Origin: Phocoena phocoena
Taxonomy: Eukaryota > Chordata > Mammalia > Artiodactyla > Phocoenidae
Assembly: GCF_963924675.1 (NCBI RefSeq)
Contig: NC_089224.1
Span: 49,548,885-49,612,884, forward strand
Reading direction: 5' to 3'
Length of the DNA: 64,000 bases
Below, one piece after another: positions 10,551 through 22,132 of this stretch. The notes beneath the pieces were generated by a model. The model was not told where the DNA came from and made no database searches. It saw only the letters and a list, made by a program, of their open reading frames with translations. The stretch's first letter is position 1. Each line of letters starts with the position of its first letter. A program made the translations under genes and the position numbers.

Positions 10551-11789
10551 ACTTTATACTAAAATGAATAAGAAAAAACCCCATCATTTTCATTTCAGTT
10601 AATTCATATTTTTCCAAATTAACTTTAAAATGTAAGTAAGGTAAGGAGTACCAAGTTACAGAAAGAACAAAAGAGGAATGAATATTTTAAACAGGAAAGG
10701 TACGCTGTTCATAATTTACATAACTAGTCAAGCTTTACACTCTAACCTCTATGTATTCTTTTTGTTTAATGCCCATTAGGATGACTTGTATATCTAACCA
10801 CAACCCACTTTAATCTGATTAGTAGATCTGATTCTCAGAGCATCCAGACTCTGCTCAGACTCATCCTGGTTTCTGAAAAACTCCTCTCTCCATCTGAGAC
10901 CTCCTTCTGTTTTTTCTGGGTCTGGTCTTTCCTATGCCCTCTTCAGAGGAAGTATAGGCTAGTCCCAATTAGATGCAGCTGTTTTAAATTAACCCCTTCA
11001 GCTGTCCTCCAGATGAATGGCTCAATATGACTTGGCAAACTGATGGTTTCTAAGGAGTCATACATATTTACAGCACAACAACATGTTTAATAAAGTTAAC
11101 CCATCTTACACCACCAGTGCAAGATGAAACCAGTGCACCCAGCCTACTCATAAAATCTAATACAGGTGACTAATGCAATCGGAATGCTACTTCTCAGTGA
11201 GCTGAGGCCTCACAATGGGAATTTAGGGTGATGATGGATCCTTTTTCTCTTTTGGGTGGGAGTCAGACAAGGGCTCAGCATGCCCTGAATGGGCCCCTTA
11301 GGACCACTGTGGGGCATGGGGAAAGGGCACCTCTTACTCTTGGCCACGTACTGTGAAGCTGAAGGGCGTAAAACGTCAAGTGGGGGAGTGGTAGCTGGAA
11401 CTGAGATATCAATCAGAAGATCGGGCTGAACACAGCAATCAAGCTGTGGAAGCCAAAGCAGGGGGTCAGGAAGGCAGGAAGCCAAGGATTGTGAAGTGCA
11501 AAATGAACCAGAAGCAGCTGTAAGACCATCCAGGAATAAAGATGGAATTTGCCCGTTCACCCCACACTCTGGGGAATTTTTAAAGAATTTCTCTTGCCAA
11601 CTTGAAAGAGTATGTATAGAGGATTAATGGACAGAGCATAGGAGAATAGATGAGATCAAAATGAGTCCCTTCCTTGAAGGAAATGGGCCAGGCCAACACC
11701 AGGTAAACCCTAAGAGTTGCTATGTTTGCGTAAATTGGTCTATTTCCTTTAATCCCGGCCTCACCTGGTCTGGTACTGGGAATTGTTCT
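10551..11789. other. Unassigned sequence
   Basis: Holds a 116-codon minus-strand open frame (11210-11560) rich in Pro, Ser and Leu. There is no domain, start context or splice pattern to support it. No repeat is identified. Confidence 0.4.
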
Positions 11790-12010
11790 TTATTTATTCA
11801 TTATACAAACACTTACTGAGTAGAAGTGAAGTAGTACAAATATAAATTAGACATACTTCCTGCCCTCAAAGACCTTATATTCTTGTTGGCATGAGAGAAG
11901 TCTCTAAACATAATACAAGGTAAAAAAATATGTCTCAAACTTTGAATAGGGCAGCTGGAATCCAAAGACGAGTAAGGGAAGGAACCTGCCCTCAAGGAGT
12001 TATGATACAG
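11790..12010 (-). mobile_element. L2 3'-end fragment(s) (reverse)
   Basis: 'tttattcattatacaaaca', 'cttcctgccctcaaagacc' and then a second 'gaacctgccctcaaggag' suggest an L2 end in reverse. Part of the end motif is present twice, so this may be two overlapping copies or a local duplication. Confidence 0.6.
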
Positions 12011-12185
12011 TAAAAGGAGAGAGACTGAACAAAAAAGGGAAATTACAAAAAAACATATGTTCTGTGAAAGTGGTCTATATAAACTCTAAGGAGCAGTGAG
12101 GAGAGGGGTCAGTTCTTCCAGGATGGATGACTGTGGGTGGGTGGTAAGATGGTCAAGAAATGCTTCAAAAAGGAGATAATGAAAA

Positions 12186-12470
12186 ATCGAAGATGACACA
12201 AGCAGATGGAAAGATATACTGTGTTCTTGGATTGGAAGAATCAATATTTTCAAAATGAGTATACTACCCAAGGCAATCTACAGATGCAAAGCAATCCCTA
12301 TCAAATTACCAATGGCATTTTTCACAGAACTAGAACAAAAAAAGTTTTAATTTGTGTGGAAACACAAAAGACCCCGAATAGCCAAAGCAATCTTGAGAAT
12401 GAAAAGCAGAGCTGGAGGAATCAGGCTCCCTGACTTGAAACTATACTACAAAGCTACAGTCATCAAAAAA
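12186..12470 (+). mobile_element. L1 ORF2 fragment lacking both ends
   Basis: The stretch is well-preserved L1 ORF2 sequence: 'gtgttcttggattggaagaa', 'tactacccaaggcaatctac', 'aaagaccccgaatagccaa', 'gagctggaggaatcaggctc'. It stops at 'ctacagtcatcaaaaaa' with no 3' UTR or normal L1 tail. The piece lies C-terminal to the reverse transcriptase catalytic region. Similar A-rich words at both edges could be a weak TSD. Confidence 0.85.
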
Positions 12471-13439
12471 GAAATTAATATTAATTTTAAATAGCTGATA
12501 ATAATATTCAACATCTCCTTACCATTATGTTAGGATTTTCTGCAGTTTCATTTACTGGAAACCCCATTTTTAAACTTCAAAGCCTATGTGAGACTATAGC
12601 TTCCTATCCACTGATTTGGATAGGAATCAGAGCAGATTCCTATCAGAGCGGAGAGCAGATGCACAGAGCAGGCCCAGCTGACTTACCCACTTAGATGCAG
12701 ATGGAGACAAAGGAACAAGGAAAGAGGCAGAACAAGAAATGAGCTGACAAATGGAGCAAGGAAGCCCAGAAGAGGGCCCATGGCTCATAGGTCCAGGATA
12801 AAAAAGAAGGAGGTTGAGTTTAGGCATGGTCACTTGGTCCATATATAAAATATGCCCTCAGAGATGCCCACTGACTCAGACCAGCCACATCTTCTCCCTT
12901 AGGGAAGAGTAAGGAAAGAGGATATTTATAGGATTAGATATATCCACCTTTCTTTGGGCTAAGGCAGAGTAGAGAGAAGATGCTGAAATTTCCCCTCCTT
13001 CAGGACTGACCGAAGTATAGAAAATGCACCCAAGGAAGAAGGACCAAGTAGAGGGGATGGATCCATAAGATGTTTCAATGGAAGAGTTGATAGGATTTGG
13101 CAACAACTGCTTGTGGAAAGAAAGGACAGGAAATAGATTAAGGTATGATCCTGGATAACCAAAGGAATAGATATGCCTATAAATAGGAGGAGAAATAGGT
13201 AGAGAACTGTGGAGGAAGAGAGATGGGTGTCCAGTGAGAGTTCCTCTGAGATGTAAGGAAGGTAGTTAAAAATGGGTCAATCATGAGAATAAGGTGAATT
13301 TAGGAAATTTTTTTACCCAAGAAAAAGAAACAACTCAAATTAGAATAGATGGCCATTTATAGACTTATGTAATTGGGAGATACCATCAGGAATTAGTCAT
13401 CACTCTCCATCTCTTAGCTCTGCTTCCCTCTGTGTTGGC
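12471..13439. other. Unassigned, purine-rich sequence with possible ancient repeat
   Basis: GA-rich sequence with phrases recalling the same unassigned ancient repeat as 1840-2115. Overlapping minus-strand open frames of 60-76 codons have no recognisable domains. Confidence 0.35.
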
Positions 13440-13700
13440 TTCATTCTAGGCCAGTTTCCCACATGGCAGCAGGGATGGCTAAGGGCAGCCTTAGGCTTAC
13501 TGTCCTTATACCTGACATCTCAGTGAGAAGAGAGCATGCATTTTTCCTGAGAGTTCTGGCAAAAGTGCCAGGGAAGAGTCTGATTTTTCCTTCTTGGCAC
13601 ACATGTCTATTCATAAACCAATCATTTTGTCCAGGAGGGTTGGATTGCTCTAACTGGCTAAATGTGGCCATGTGCCTAGAGCTGCCAAAACCACATAGAG
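13440..13700 (-). repeat. Probable LTR-type (MLT/MER-like) relic
   Basis: 'agttctggcaaaagtgcc', 'ttcataaaccaatcattttg' and 'atgtggccatgtgcctag' resemble an ancient mammalian LTR-class repeat read in reverse. It contains a 117-codon open frame (13463-13816) with an equally open complement and no domain, which fits repeat origin. Confidence 0.45.
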
Positions 13701-14320
13701 TGGCAGGATACATTTTTAACATTATTACTTGTCATCCAACTTGCCTGAGGGATCTTGGAGCACAGTATAACCTAAGGATTTTAGGCCTGGGTGGTGAGGT
13801 AGGAACAGCTGTCTAGAGTACAAAGCAGCTTGAAGACCTTGGACACTAAAGGAGGTCTATAAAGGAGAGGGTAGGGGCCAGTCCCAAAGACAACTTTCCT
13901 GTCTTCAGTTTTGTTTAGGGTTTCCTAGCTTTGTCTTTCCAAAAGGGGATCCCTTGTGTGAATAGCAAAATGCAGTGTGGATAACAATAATTCAGAAAAT
14001 GGAATTAATCCACCAAAGAGTTTTGCAAAGCTAACCTCTTCATCTTTACCCATTTCTTAGCCAGGTTCCAATGATAAAGTCACGGGGGCTATGTACATTT
14101 CAGTTATACAGGATCATTCTTCAGTGGAGTCACCTCAAACTTCAAATAAAGAAGGAGCATAAATCTTTTCAAATGTATAAGGAGGTACAAAACAGAAGTC
14201 AAAATCTGCTATGAAAATGAAAGTGCAGCATATGTATACAGCCAAGAATGCTTTGCCAGCAGTCATAGAAGTAGAAGCAAGGAGGGACTTAGTTCAACTT
14301 GCTTATGATTTTAGACAAAG
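13701..14320. other. Unassigned sequence
   Basis: No gene or repeat recognised. Confidence 0.35.
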
Positions 14321-14405
14321 AACTACATAATTTGACAGAGGCCACACACTCACATAGTGGCAGAGTTGGTACTAAAATTAACATCTACCTCTGAGCCCTG
14401 ATCAT
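14321..14405 (-). mobile_element. MIR fragment (reverse), weak
   Basis: 'acagaggccacacactcac', 'tagtggcagagttgg' and 'tctgagccctgatc' follow the reversed MIR core. The copy is short and diverged. Confidence 0.5.
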
Positions 14406-15243
14406 GTTTTATTACATCATCCTGCATTGGCCAAATACTTCTCCTAGGAGAAAACTGTCTTACCAAAACGTCATTCTAATATGGTCTTATATTTGTCAAA
14501 GTATCCATTTAGTGGAGGTTGGGTGTGGTTAAACTAGGGTTAATCCTGTAGCCTATGAGCACTCCTAGGAACGCTAAAAAAAAAAAAAATCAATCCAGAT
14601 TCATTTAACTGATTAAATCAAACATGTGCTTGATTTTGTTGTTGCTGTTGTTTGCTATTTCATGAAATTTCATTCATCCCAGACTCCCAAAGCTCAACAT
14701 TTTTTTGCAAAGTATCCCAGAGGTCAAGGACGACTAGGATTGAACATCAGTAGAGGGAGAAACAGTCACTGCCATTGATAATCAGGAGCCCTTGTCGAAA
14801 GAACTAAATGTCTAAATAGGAAACTGTCACAGTGGTATAAAGAAGGCAGGGAGAGATCCCACGAGGGGATGCAGATCAAATAATACAGAAGAGTATTTTA
14901 TTCAGGCCTATTAAAATAGACAATTAAAAACAATACTGTTGTCCCTGCAGAGAAACAACCGAGCAGCTCCTTGCTTGCAAATGCAGAGCACGGCCTGCTT
15001 CTGAGGCACTTTTCAGACAGGCCCTTCTGAGACTTTTATGGCAATGTTACCAGCATCACTAAATACATTCAGCCTAAGTCAAAGTAACACATGGACTATG
15101 ATATCCAAGTTATGTGATACCTGGGAAAAGTTTTACATTTAGGAAGTTGAGTTAAACTGAAGTGCACAAATGATTCATTTTTACCATCTTAATATGGTCA
15201 AGAGAATTCTTACAAGGAGAGTAATTTAACAACTATTATTTTT
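14406..15243. other. Unassigned sequence
   Basis: Nothing recognised apart from a short A13-type run near 14577. Confidence 0.35.
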
Positions 15244-15257
15244 AAAAATGAAGTGTC

Positions 15258-15469
15258 GGGCTTCCCTGGTGGCGCAGTGGTTGAGAGTCCGCCTGCCAAT
15301 GCAGGGGACACGGGTTCGTGCCCCGGTCCAGGAAGATCCCACATGGCACGGAGCAGCTAGGCCCGTGAGCTATTGCCGCTGAGCCTGCGCGTCCGGAGCC
15401 TGTGCTCCGCAATGGGAGAGGCCACAACAGTGAGAGGCCCACGTACCACAAAAAAAAAAAAAAAAAAAA
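15258..15469 (+). mobile_element. CHR-2-like SINE, full length
   Basis: Starts GGGCTTCCCTGGTGGCGCAG and ends in the GTACCAC-type terminus followed by about 20 A residues. The host word GAAGTGTC occurs directly before (15250-15257) and after (15473-15480), giving the TSD. Pol III A and B boxes are visible. Confidence 0.94.
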
Positions 15470-15574
15470 GAAGAAGTGTCATGGCATCAAGAGATATTGC
15501 CAGCTGAATGGCTACCCCTAAGTTTTCAGTGGGTGTTTGGAACAGTCAAGCGTTATTCACTACCACTATGCTAG

Positions 15575-15725
15575 TCATTCAGCCAGCAATGCATTCACGC
15601 AACAGATGTTTCTTGGATATCTACCATATGCCTGACACTGTTCTCAGCTTGGGATACAGCAGGGCATAATACATTGAGAAATTGGTGCCCTTACTGGACT
15701 TACCTTCCAGTGGGTAACATCCAAG
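15575..15725 (-). mobile_element. L2 3'-end fragment (reverse)
   Basis: 'atctaccatatgcctgacac', 'tgttctcagcttgggataca', 'gcagggcataatac' and 'ttaccttccagtgggtaac' match the reversed L2 3' end in order. Confidence 0.75.
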
Positions 15726-16555
15726 CTACCCTTATCTCCTGACTGTTCTGCTCCTTCCTCTTTTGCCAGGACTGCCCTTAGACTTGAGTAGGAGGAGTCC
15801 CTGGGCTGGGTTCCATATATCCTAAGGACACACACATAGACAAATATAGTCAAGAACCCAGGAGTGCTTTTGTCACTGAAGATCTGGCTCTCAGTACTGA
15901 CTCTGTCTAGCCTAAAACCATAAATATCTGCCACCTTCCTTTTGGAACTAATACTACTCGGGTCCAGGGATATGCTTCTTCACATCTCTTTCCTTATGTC
16001 TTTATGAAACAAAGGGTGACTGTGTACAGATACCATGACGGTTTGAGGACTGTGTCTTTGTCGACTACAGAGAGGAACTCTGCTTCAGAACACAGGAGGA
16101 TTTGAGAGGTGAAAAAGCTTATGAGAAAAGGCAAAGTAATTGAATTGTCAAATCCCTCTGACATAGTATGAATTCAATAAATTGGTGCATAAGGAAGTAT
16201 TTTTTCCCATTATTGCCAAACATCTAAACATTGACTTCCCTTTGAATTAAATTTCATGGTACCAGAGAGTTCTGGAGATGTGTTAAATGTAGCACACAGT
16301 ATTTGCAACAGTTGTGCATGGTAGTTAAAGTTTTATAAAATTAAACAATTTCTATTATTCTTATATTTGTATACTACTAGGCCTAGACATTACATGTGTG
16401 AAATGTGATACTGACTACATTATCAATGAGATGGACATTGAAAGCTATGAAAGCTAAAGTTGAGAATAGTTCTGTTTTTATAAAAATTTTAATAAGGTTT
16501 AAATAAATTTTAACTTTTCTGTAAAATACATTTGAAATAAATTAAAATGTTAACT
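15726..16555. other. Unassigned sequence
   Basis: AT-rich in the second half. No gene or repeat recognised. Confidence 0.35.
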
Positions 16556-16572
16556 TAAAAATTTTAAGCTTA

Positions 16573-16782
16573 TCCCTGGTGGTGCAGTGGTTGAGGGTCC
16601 GCCTGCCGATGCAGGGGACACGGGTTTGTGCCCCGGTCCAGGAAGATCCCGCATGCCGCGGAGCAGCTGGGCCCGTGAGCCATGGCCGCTGAGCCTGCCC
16701 GTCCGGAGCCTGTGCTCCGCAACGGGAGAGGCCACAGCAGCGAGAGGTCCGCGTACCATACCGCAAAAAAAAAAAAAAAAAA
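16573..16782 (+). mobile_element. CHR-2-like SINE
   Basis: The head reads CCCTGGTGGTGCAGTGG, with the leading GGGCTT replaced by host-like TTAAGCTTAT. The end carries a small internal duplication (GTACCATACCGC) before the A tail. A TSD of the AAATTTTAAGCTTA type flanks it with one or two mismatches (about 16557-16572 and 16783-16796). Confidence 0.92.
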
Positions 16783-16796
16783 AAAAATTAAGCTTA

Positions 16797-17242
16797 ATTT
16801 GAAATTAAATACTTGGGCATATGATGTGCGAGTCTCCATTTGTTCTCTTGCCCCAGGCCCTGCTCCCATGAACACATACTAATGAAATAATTAATAAGTA
16901 AATAGTGTTTCTAAGAGCTAAATATGAGCAATGGCCCAAATAAAAGTGGATAGCAAAAATACATTTGTTGAAATGATTAAAAATACTCAAAGTGCCACTT
17001 TAATTGTTAAATACAATGCCCTTTCTTTGATAGCACTGGACCCCTCCTCTTTGAAAGTCTCCTATCTTGACCTCCATGACATAGTTTATATTATGTGCTC
17101 TATCTTCCAAACTCTTAAAGTCTCCATTTTTTTAATTTGTAGGCAGGCTGTAGAAGAGTTTCCCACTTTTTTTAGCTCATACAGTGCTGTATTCATTTTA
17201 AGATCTCAGTACATAAAGATTAATGAATAAGTAAATATAAAA
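16797..17242. other. Unassigned sequence
   Basis: A 99-codon open frame (16931-17230, plus) has no recognisable domain. No repeat identified. Confidence 0.35.
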
Positions 17243-17252
17243 CATTATTCTA

Positions 17253-17282
17253 AAAAAACAAAACAAACAAACAAAAAAAACC
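17253..17282 (+). mobile_element. Orphan A-rich tail flanked by a TSD
   Basis: A 30-bp A-rich tract with (AAAC)n structure sits between two exact copies of CATTATTCTA (17243-17252 and 17283-17292). The structure is that of a retroposon tail without a body. An alternative is microsatellite-like expansion beside a chance duplication. Confidence 0.6.
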
Positions 17283-17292
17283 CATTATTCTA

Positions 17293-17929
17293 GAAACATA
17301 TTACATAGGGACATAGACCTTGCTATCACCAGATTCTAAATAGATACATCTTCAGAAACACTATCTCAAAATTCAAACCCAATTACATGGTTACAGAAAA
17401 TTTTCCATTGTCACACAGATGTGCTGTAACCAGCCAGAGAGTACAATTCACTAAAGACCATGTTAGTAAGGAAAATCACAACAGCTGGTATAATTGAGAA
17501 CATTAAGAATGCTATTGGAGAAATAATACCCACATCAACTATGAAGAGCATGAAACTGAATCTCACTAGGGCAGTTCTATTCCTTCTACTCCTCTATATA
17601 CAGGAATGAATGAATCAGAAAACTTTGCAAATGGTTTATGATCTCCCTTCTATCTGGAAAGGGAATATAAATGAATAAAAGGATGAGCCCAAGAGGGTAT
17701 GTGGCGAAGTATGAACATGGCAGATGAAATGCAATTAAGGGAACAAACACTATCATACTGATGAAGCCTTGACCTTACATACATTTGTGAAGGAGACCAG
17801 ATATGGCTTACTGTCTGTTAAATGGTTACTTTCTATAATTCATGAATTGGCACCTAAACAGTACACTTAACAAACTACAAGGGTGTGTGTCTAACTTATG
17901 TGACACCAGTTTTGGGGGAACTACTCCAT
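17293..17929. other. Unassigned sequence
   Basis: No gene or repeat recognised. Confidence 0.35.
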
Positions 17930-18335
17930 CTATTCCTACTCACAGGCTGCTGTGGGCAACTGGTCACAGATAACTGGACCAGGGATGAACACTTGATCCA
18001 AACTAGGTCACTTTAATTCTTTTCACAGAGATCTGGAAATAGGAGGGAGATGGAGCAATTCAGCACCTTTGGGGTGAGCCTCTTCTATCATGTACCCTGA
18101 GAGCCAGAGACAGCTGACCTGGAGATGCAGAGAGGGCAGTAGAGCTAAGGAGTGTAGAGCCGTCTTGCTTGCATGAATGCCTGGTGGCTCTCCAGGTTCT
18201 GCGTTCAGTCCCTGGGCAGGTCAGCTGTCTTTGGGTTCTTAAGACACACCCACATCCTTCCAGTAAATTCCCTTTACTACCAAAGCAGTTAGTTTCTCTT
18301 ACTTCCAACCAAAACAACTTAGCTAAGAAATGGGA
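17930..18335 (+). repeat. Ancient LTR/MER-type interspersed repeat
   Basis: 'aacactgatccaaactagg'-like, 'cacatccttccagtaaattc' and 'agtttctcttacttccaacc' stretches follow a known ancient mammalian repeat ending in 'cttgcaaccaaa'. I recognise the pattern but not the exact family name. A related reversed copy appears at 34270-34700. Confidence 0.5.
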
Positions 18336-18582
18336 AGTACACACACTCTAAGCACATCTGTAATGCGCTTGGAACCTTCACATGATGTAAAGGTTCAGGC
18401 CCATGTCCCTAGTGAACTCTTCAGTGAATGTGAGAGAGAAGCCACAGGCTTCAGAAACAGTTACGCTTGAAAGTAAATATGAAATCATTTTATCCTCAGT
18501 ATTTAAAATTGAAGAACAGTAAAGTTTAGGAGAGAAAATTGTATATGTTCAGTAAATTCTGTAAAACCCATGGGACTTTAAA

Positions 18583-18583
<1 letters not shown>

Positions 18584-18617
<34 letters not shown>

Positions 18618-18630
18618 TGCACACACACAC
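18584..18630. repeat. (CA)n microsatellite
   Basis: The tract is about 15 CA units, then CGCATG, then about five more CA units. The long uninterrupted part is likely to vary in length between individuals. Confidence 0.97.
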
Positions 18631-19440
18631 TGAAATGGGATGGGAGAGGTGAGGAATCAGTCATGAGAAAAAAAAATCCAGAATTTAACCTTTTCTGCCA
18701 CTTAAACTGGCAATGTTTTATGTATAATTCATGCAGTAACTCGCTCTAAGTTGGATGTGAATTCACTCACAAGAGAGCTGGAGATAATGTCACTGTGAAT
18801 ATTAAATCAACCAGCAAGAGGTGGGAAGGTGGTGACACCACAGATAAGATCAGATTCAAACTCAGTGAACTCTTAAATAAAGAACCAAGTGAGCCCAGCA
18901 GGGCTATAAACAACCGTCAAAGTGAAAGGCAATAAAAGAGAAGAAAGAAAATAAGATACTCAAACGTAACGAAGCAAGACTTATAATGACTAGTGCCTGG
19001 AATGCCATTTTAAGTAATATAAGCTTGTGCAACCAGAGTAATTAAAGAATCTATTTAACTGGTTGTCTAAACCGTCACTGGGCTCAACCTGTATGGAATA
19101 CATCTTATATTATTATGAGTTGTTTTTCCTCGTACTATAAGAAACAAGCATCAGAGATGGAAAACACCGACTTGGACCTGGCAGGTTTAAAATGGACCTT
19201 GTGCTTAAGTAGACAGTGGGTGACAAACTCCAGCACCTTTTGTGAAGAGGAGGAGCCACCAACAGTCAAGAGAGTACATCAAGAGCAGACTGAGCTCTAA
19301 GGTTAATGGATAAGACATACCAGTTAGATTTGCTACATTCCACAATTAAGAGCCACATTTTATGTTTATTTCTAGTGTCTCAGTTGATCAGAAATTTCTC
19401 AGTATTCAATCAAGGTTAAATATAAGTAGGTATCAAATCA
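18631..19440. other. Unassigned sequence
   Basis: No gene or repeat recognised. A 61-codon open frame at 19115-19300 has no recognisable domain. Confidence 0.35.
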
Positions 19441-19522
19441 TTACATCGTATACCTTAAACTTTCAAAATATTCTATGTCAGTTATATCTCAATAAATCTG
19501 GGGGGAAAAAGGAAAAAAAAAA
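19441..19522 (+). mobile_element. Short L1 3' terminus
   Basis: 'taccttaaactttcaaaa', 'tatgtcagttatatctcaat' and 'aaatctggggggaaaaa' match the extreme 3' end of an L1. Words like AGTAGGTATCAAAT (about 19425) and AGTAGGTGTATAAAT (about 19525) are a plausible mutated TSD. Confidence 0.65.
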
Positions 19523-20055
19523 GTAGTAGGTGTATAAATTCATCCATATGGGAAATGAATTCAGGATACTCATGAAGAGTTGTGATAAAAATATGAAATC
19601 TCATATACGACAAGCAGGATACAAGAATCTCCCAAGTATTTTCATTAATATTCATAATTATTAAAGCCTTACATCTCTTATCTCATTTTGTTAACAACAA
19701 TAGCAAAGCAAACTGAGCAAGTTTGTGACCAGATTCACATTTAGCATATCACATAGATGCTTCCTGCACTTTAAGAAAGCTATACTATAGGTGAAAAGAC
19801 TCTCTACAGTGTAAAAGTATTAGGCAGATATAGGCATTTATTACTCATTGAGCTCTAAAATATGCTGGACCTAGAGCATATAAAGTTCACTGTGGTTGAG
19901 ACTGGCCTAAAATCAATATAGCATACCCACAAAATGTTAATTGCTATAACCAAGAGATCTAATTTTTTTTAAAAGATACCAGTATTGAGAACAATTATTT
20001 GATTGATGTACTCATAATTATTGTTTTCCAGAGCTGGTAAGAACCAGTTATCAAT
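19523..20055. other. Unassigned sequence
   Basis: No gene or repeat recognised. Confidence 0.35.
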
Positions 20056-20070
20056 AAAATTAAATTCAGC

Positions 20071-20274
20071 GAGCTTCCCTGGTGGCGTAGTGGTTGAGAG
20101 TCTGCCTGCTGATGCAGGGGACACGGGTTCGTGCCCTGGTCCGGGAGGATCCCACATGCCGCGGAGCGGCTGGGCCCGTGAGCCATGGCCGCTGAGCCTG
20201 CGCGTCCGGAGCCTGTTCTCGGCAACGGGAGAGGCCGCAGCAGTGAGAGGCCCGCGTACTGCAAAAAAAAAGAA
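20071..20274 (+). mobile_element. CHR-2-like SINE with an exact 15-bp TSD
   Basis: A full-length copy with a short A8GA6-type tail. The TSD AAAATTAAATTCAGC is identical on both sides (20056-20070 and 20275-20289). The 122-codon open frame at 20021-20389 is a SINE artefact. Confidence 0.96.
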
Positions 20275-20324
20275 AAAATTAAATTCAGCACACATTCAGT
20301 GCGAGCCTACTATTAGCAAATTAT

Positions 20325-20461
20325 GTACAACTCATTTTAGTGCTAGTGGAAGTATGAATTGGCACTCCCTACCCATGAAAGCAATTTAACAATATGTGTA
20401 AAGAATTTTGCATATGTTTATATTTTTGACACAGTAATTCCACTTCCAGATATCTAAAGAA
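20325..20461 (+). mobile_element. Older L1 3' region, upstream part
   Basis: 'agtggaagtatgaattggc', 'gaaagcaatttaacaatatg' and 'agtaattccacttccagat' match an old L1 3' region. The element is interrupted at about 20461 and resumes near 22133, so a younger L1 piece is nested inside it. Confidence 0.7.
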
Positions 20462-22132
20462 TTAGTTGGATGGCTTCACAGGTGAATATTTAAAGAAGTA
20501 ATATCAATTCTTTATGAACTCTTCCAAAAATTAGAAGAGGAAGGAACACTTCCCAACTTGTTCTATAAGGCCAGTATTACCTTGATACCAAAACTAGAAA
20601 AATTTATCACACAAAAAAAGGACTAAATGCCAATATCTCTTATGAATATAGATACAAAAATCCTCAACAAAATACTAGCAAACCAAATTCAGCAATATAT
20701 TAAAAAAATTATACATCATGACCAAGTGAGATTTACTGCAGGAATGCAAGGTTGGTTTAACATTAAAAAAATCAACTAGTGTAGTACACCATATCAATAG
20801 AATAAAAACAAACCCACATGATCTCATTAAACACAGAAAAAGCATTTGACAAATTCCAACATTCTTTTATGATAAAAACATTCAACAAACTAGGATGAAA
20901 ATGGAAATTAACATGATAAAGTGCATCTCTGAAAAATCCACAACTTACATCATACTTAACGGTGAAAGACTGGATACTTTCCCTCTAACACTGGGATCAA
21001 GACAAGAATGTTCACTTTTGTCACTTCCATTTAACATTGTATTGGACAACCGTGCAAGAAAATGAAATAAAACGCATGCAGATTGAAACGGAAGGAGTAA
21101 AACTATCTCTATTCACAGATGGCATGATCTTGCACATAGGAAAACCTAAGGAATCTGCTAAAAAAAACTATTAGAATTAATAAAAGGGTACAGCAAGTTT
21201 GCAAAAGGGGTTCAGCAAAATCAGTACACAAAAATCAATTGTATTTTTGTACATGTACAATGAAAAATCGAAAAATGAAATTAAGAAAACAATTTTAATT
21301 ATAAAAGCATCAAAAAGAATAAAATACTTAGGAATAATTTAACCAAAGAGTTACAAAATGTATATTTTGAAAATGATAAAACATTGTTGGAAGAAATTAA
21401 AAATGACCTAATAAATAGAAAAACAGTTTATGTTCATACATTAGGAGACTTGATATTGTTAAGATGGCAATATTCCTCAAATTAATTTACAGATTCAATA
21501 CAATACTTACCAGAATAATAGCTGACTTCTTTGTATAAACTGACAAACTAATCCTGAAATTAATATGGAAGTGCAAGGGACACAGAATAACCAAAAAATT
21601 CCTGGAAAAGAATAAAGTAGAAGAATTCACACTTCACAATTTTAAAACTTACTACAAAGCAAAAATAATCATGACAGTGTAGTACTGACATAAGGATAAA
21701 CATAAGTTAATGGAACAAAATAGCGAGTTCAGAAATAAATCCATTCATCTATGGTCAACTGATTTAAGACAGGATACCAAGAGTCTTTCAACAAATGGTA
21801 CTGGAACAACTGGACAACTGGACAATTCTCTTATATGTGTAAGAGAATGAAGTTGGACCCTTATCTCACACCATATACACAAATTAACTCAAAATGGATC
21901 AAAGACCTAAAGTAAGACCCAAAACTCTTATAAGTACTTCAAAAGACACTATAAAGAAAGTGAAAAGACAGTCCTTAGAATGGGAGAATATATTTGCAGA
22001 ATATATATCTGCTAAGGAACTTGCATCTAAAATACATAAAGAACTTTTACAACAAAAAAGGCAAATACCCCTGTTTAAAAATAGGCAAAGCATCTAAATC
22101 GACATGCCTCCAAAGGATACACACAAAGGGGC
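20462..22132 (+). mobile_element. L1 ORF2 fragment (RT domain to C-terminal half), nested and end-less
   Basis: The stretch begins in the reverse-transcriptase region ('tggatggcttcacaggtgaa', 'atcctcaacaaaatactagc', 'gcatttgacaaattccaaca') and runs through 'ctctattcacagatggcatg' (the site of the RT FADDM-type motif, here mutated to FTDGM) to 'catgcctccaaaggatacac'. It has no 3' UTR, no poly(A) signal and no tail, and its 5' end is missing. Many stops and frameshifts break the frame, so it is inactive. Confidence 0.88.

Noticed and set aside
10348..10602. CpG-rich stretch as a possible CpG-island promoter
   Set aside because: The CpGs belong to the SINE body. The same density recurs in every young SINE copy and drops immediately outside.
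11210..11560. 116-codon Pro/Ser/Leu-rich minus-strand open frame
   Set aside because: No domain, no start or splice context. Its length is within chance expectation for a 64-kb window read in six frames.
13463..13816. 117-codon plus-strand open frame
   Set aside because: It overlaps an LTR-like ancient repeat, and its complementary strand is equally open, so there is no sign of coding constraint.
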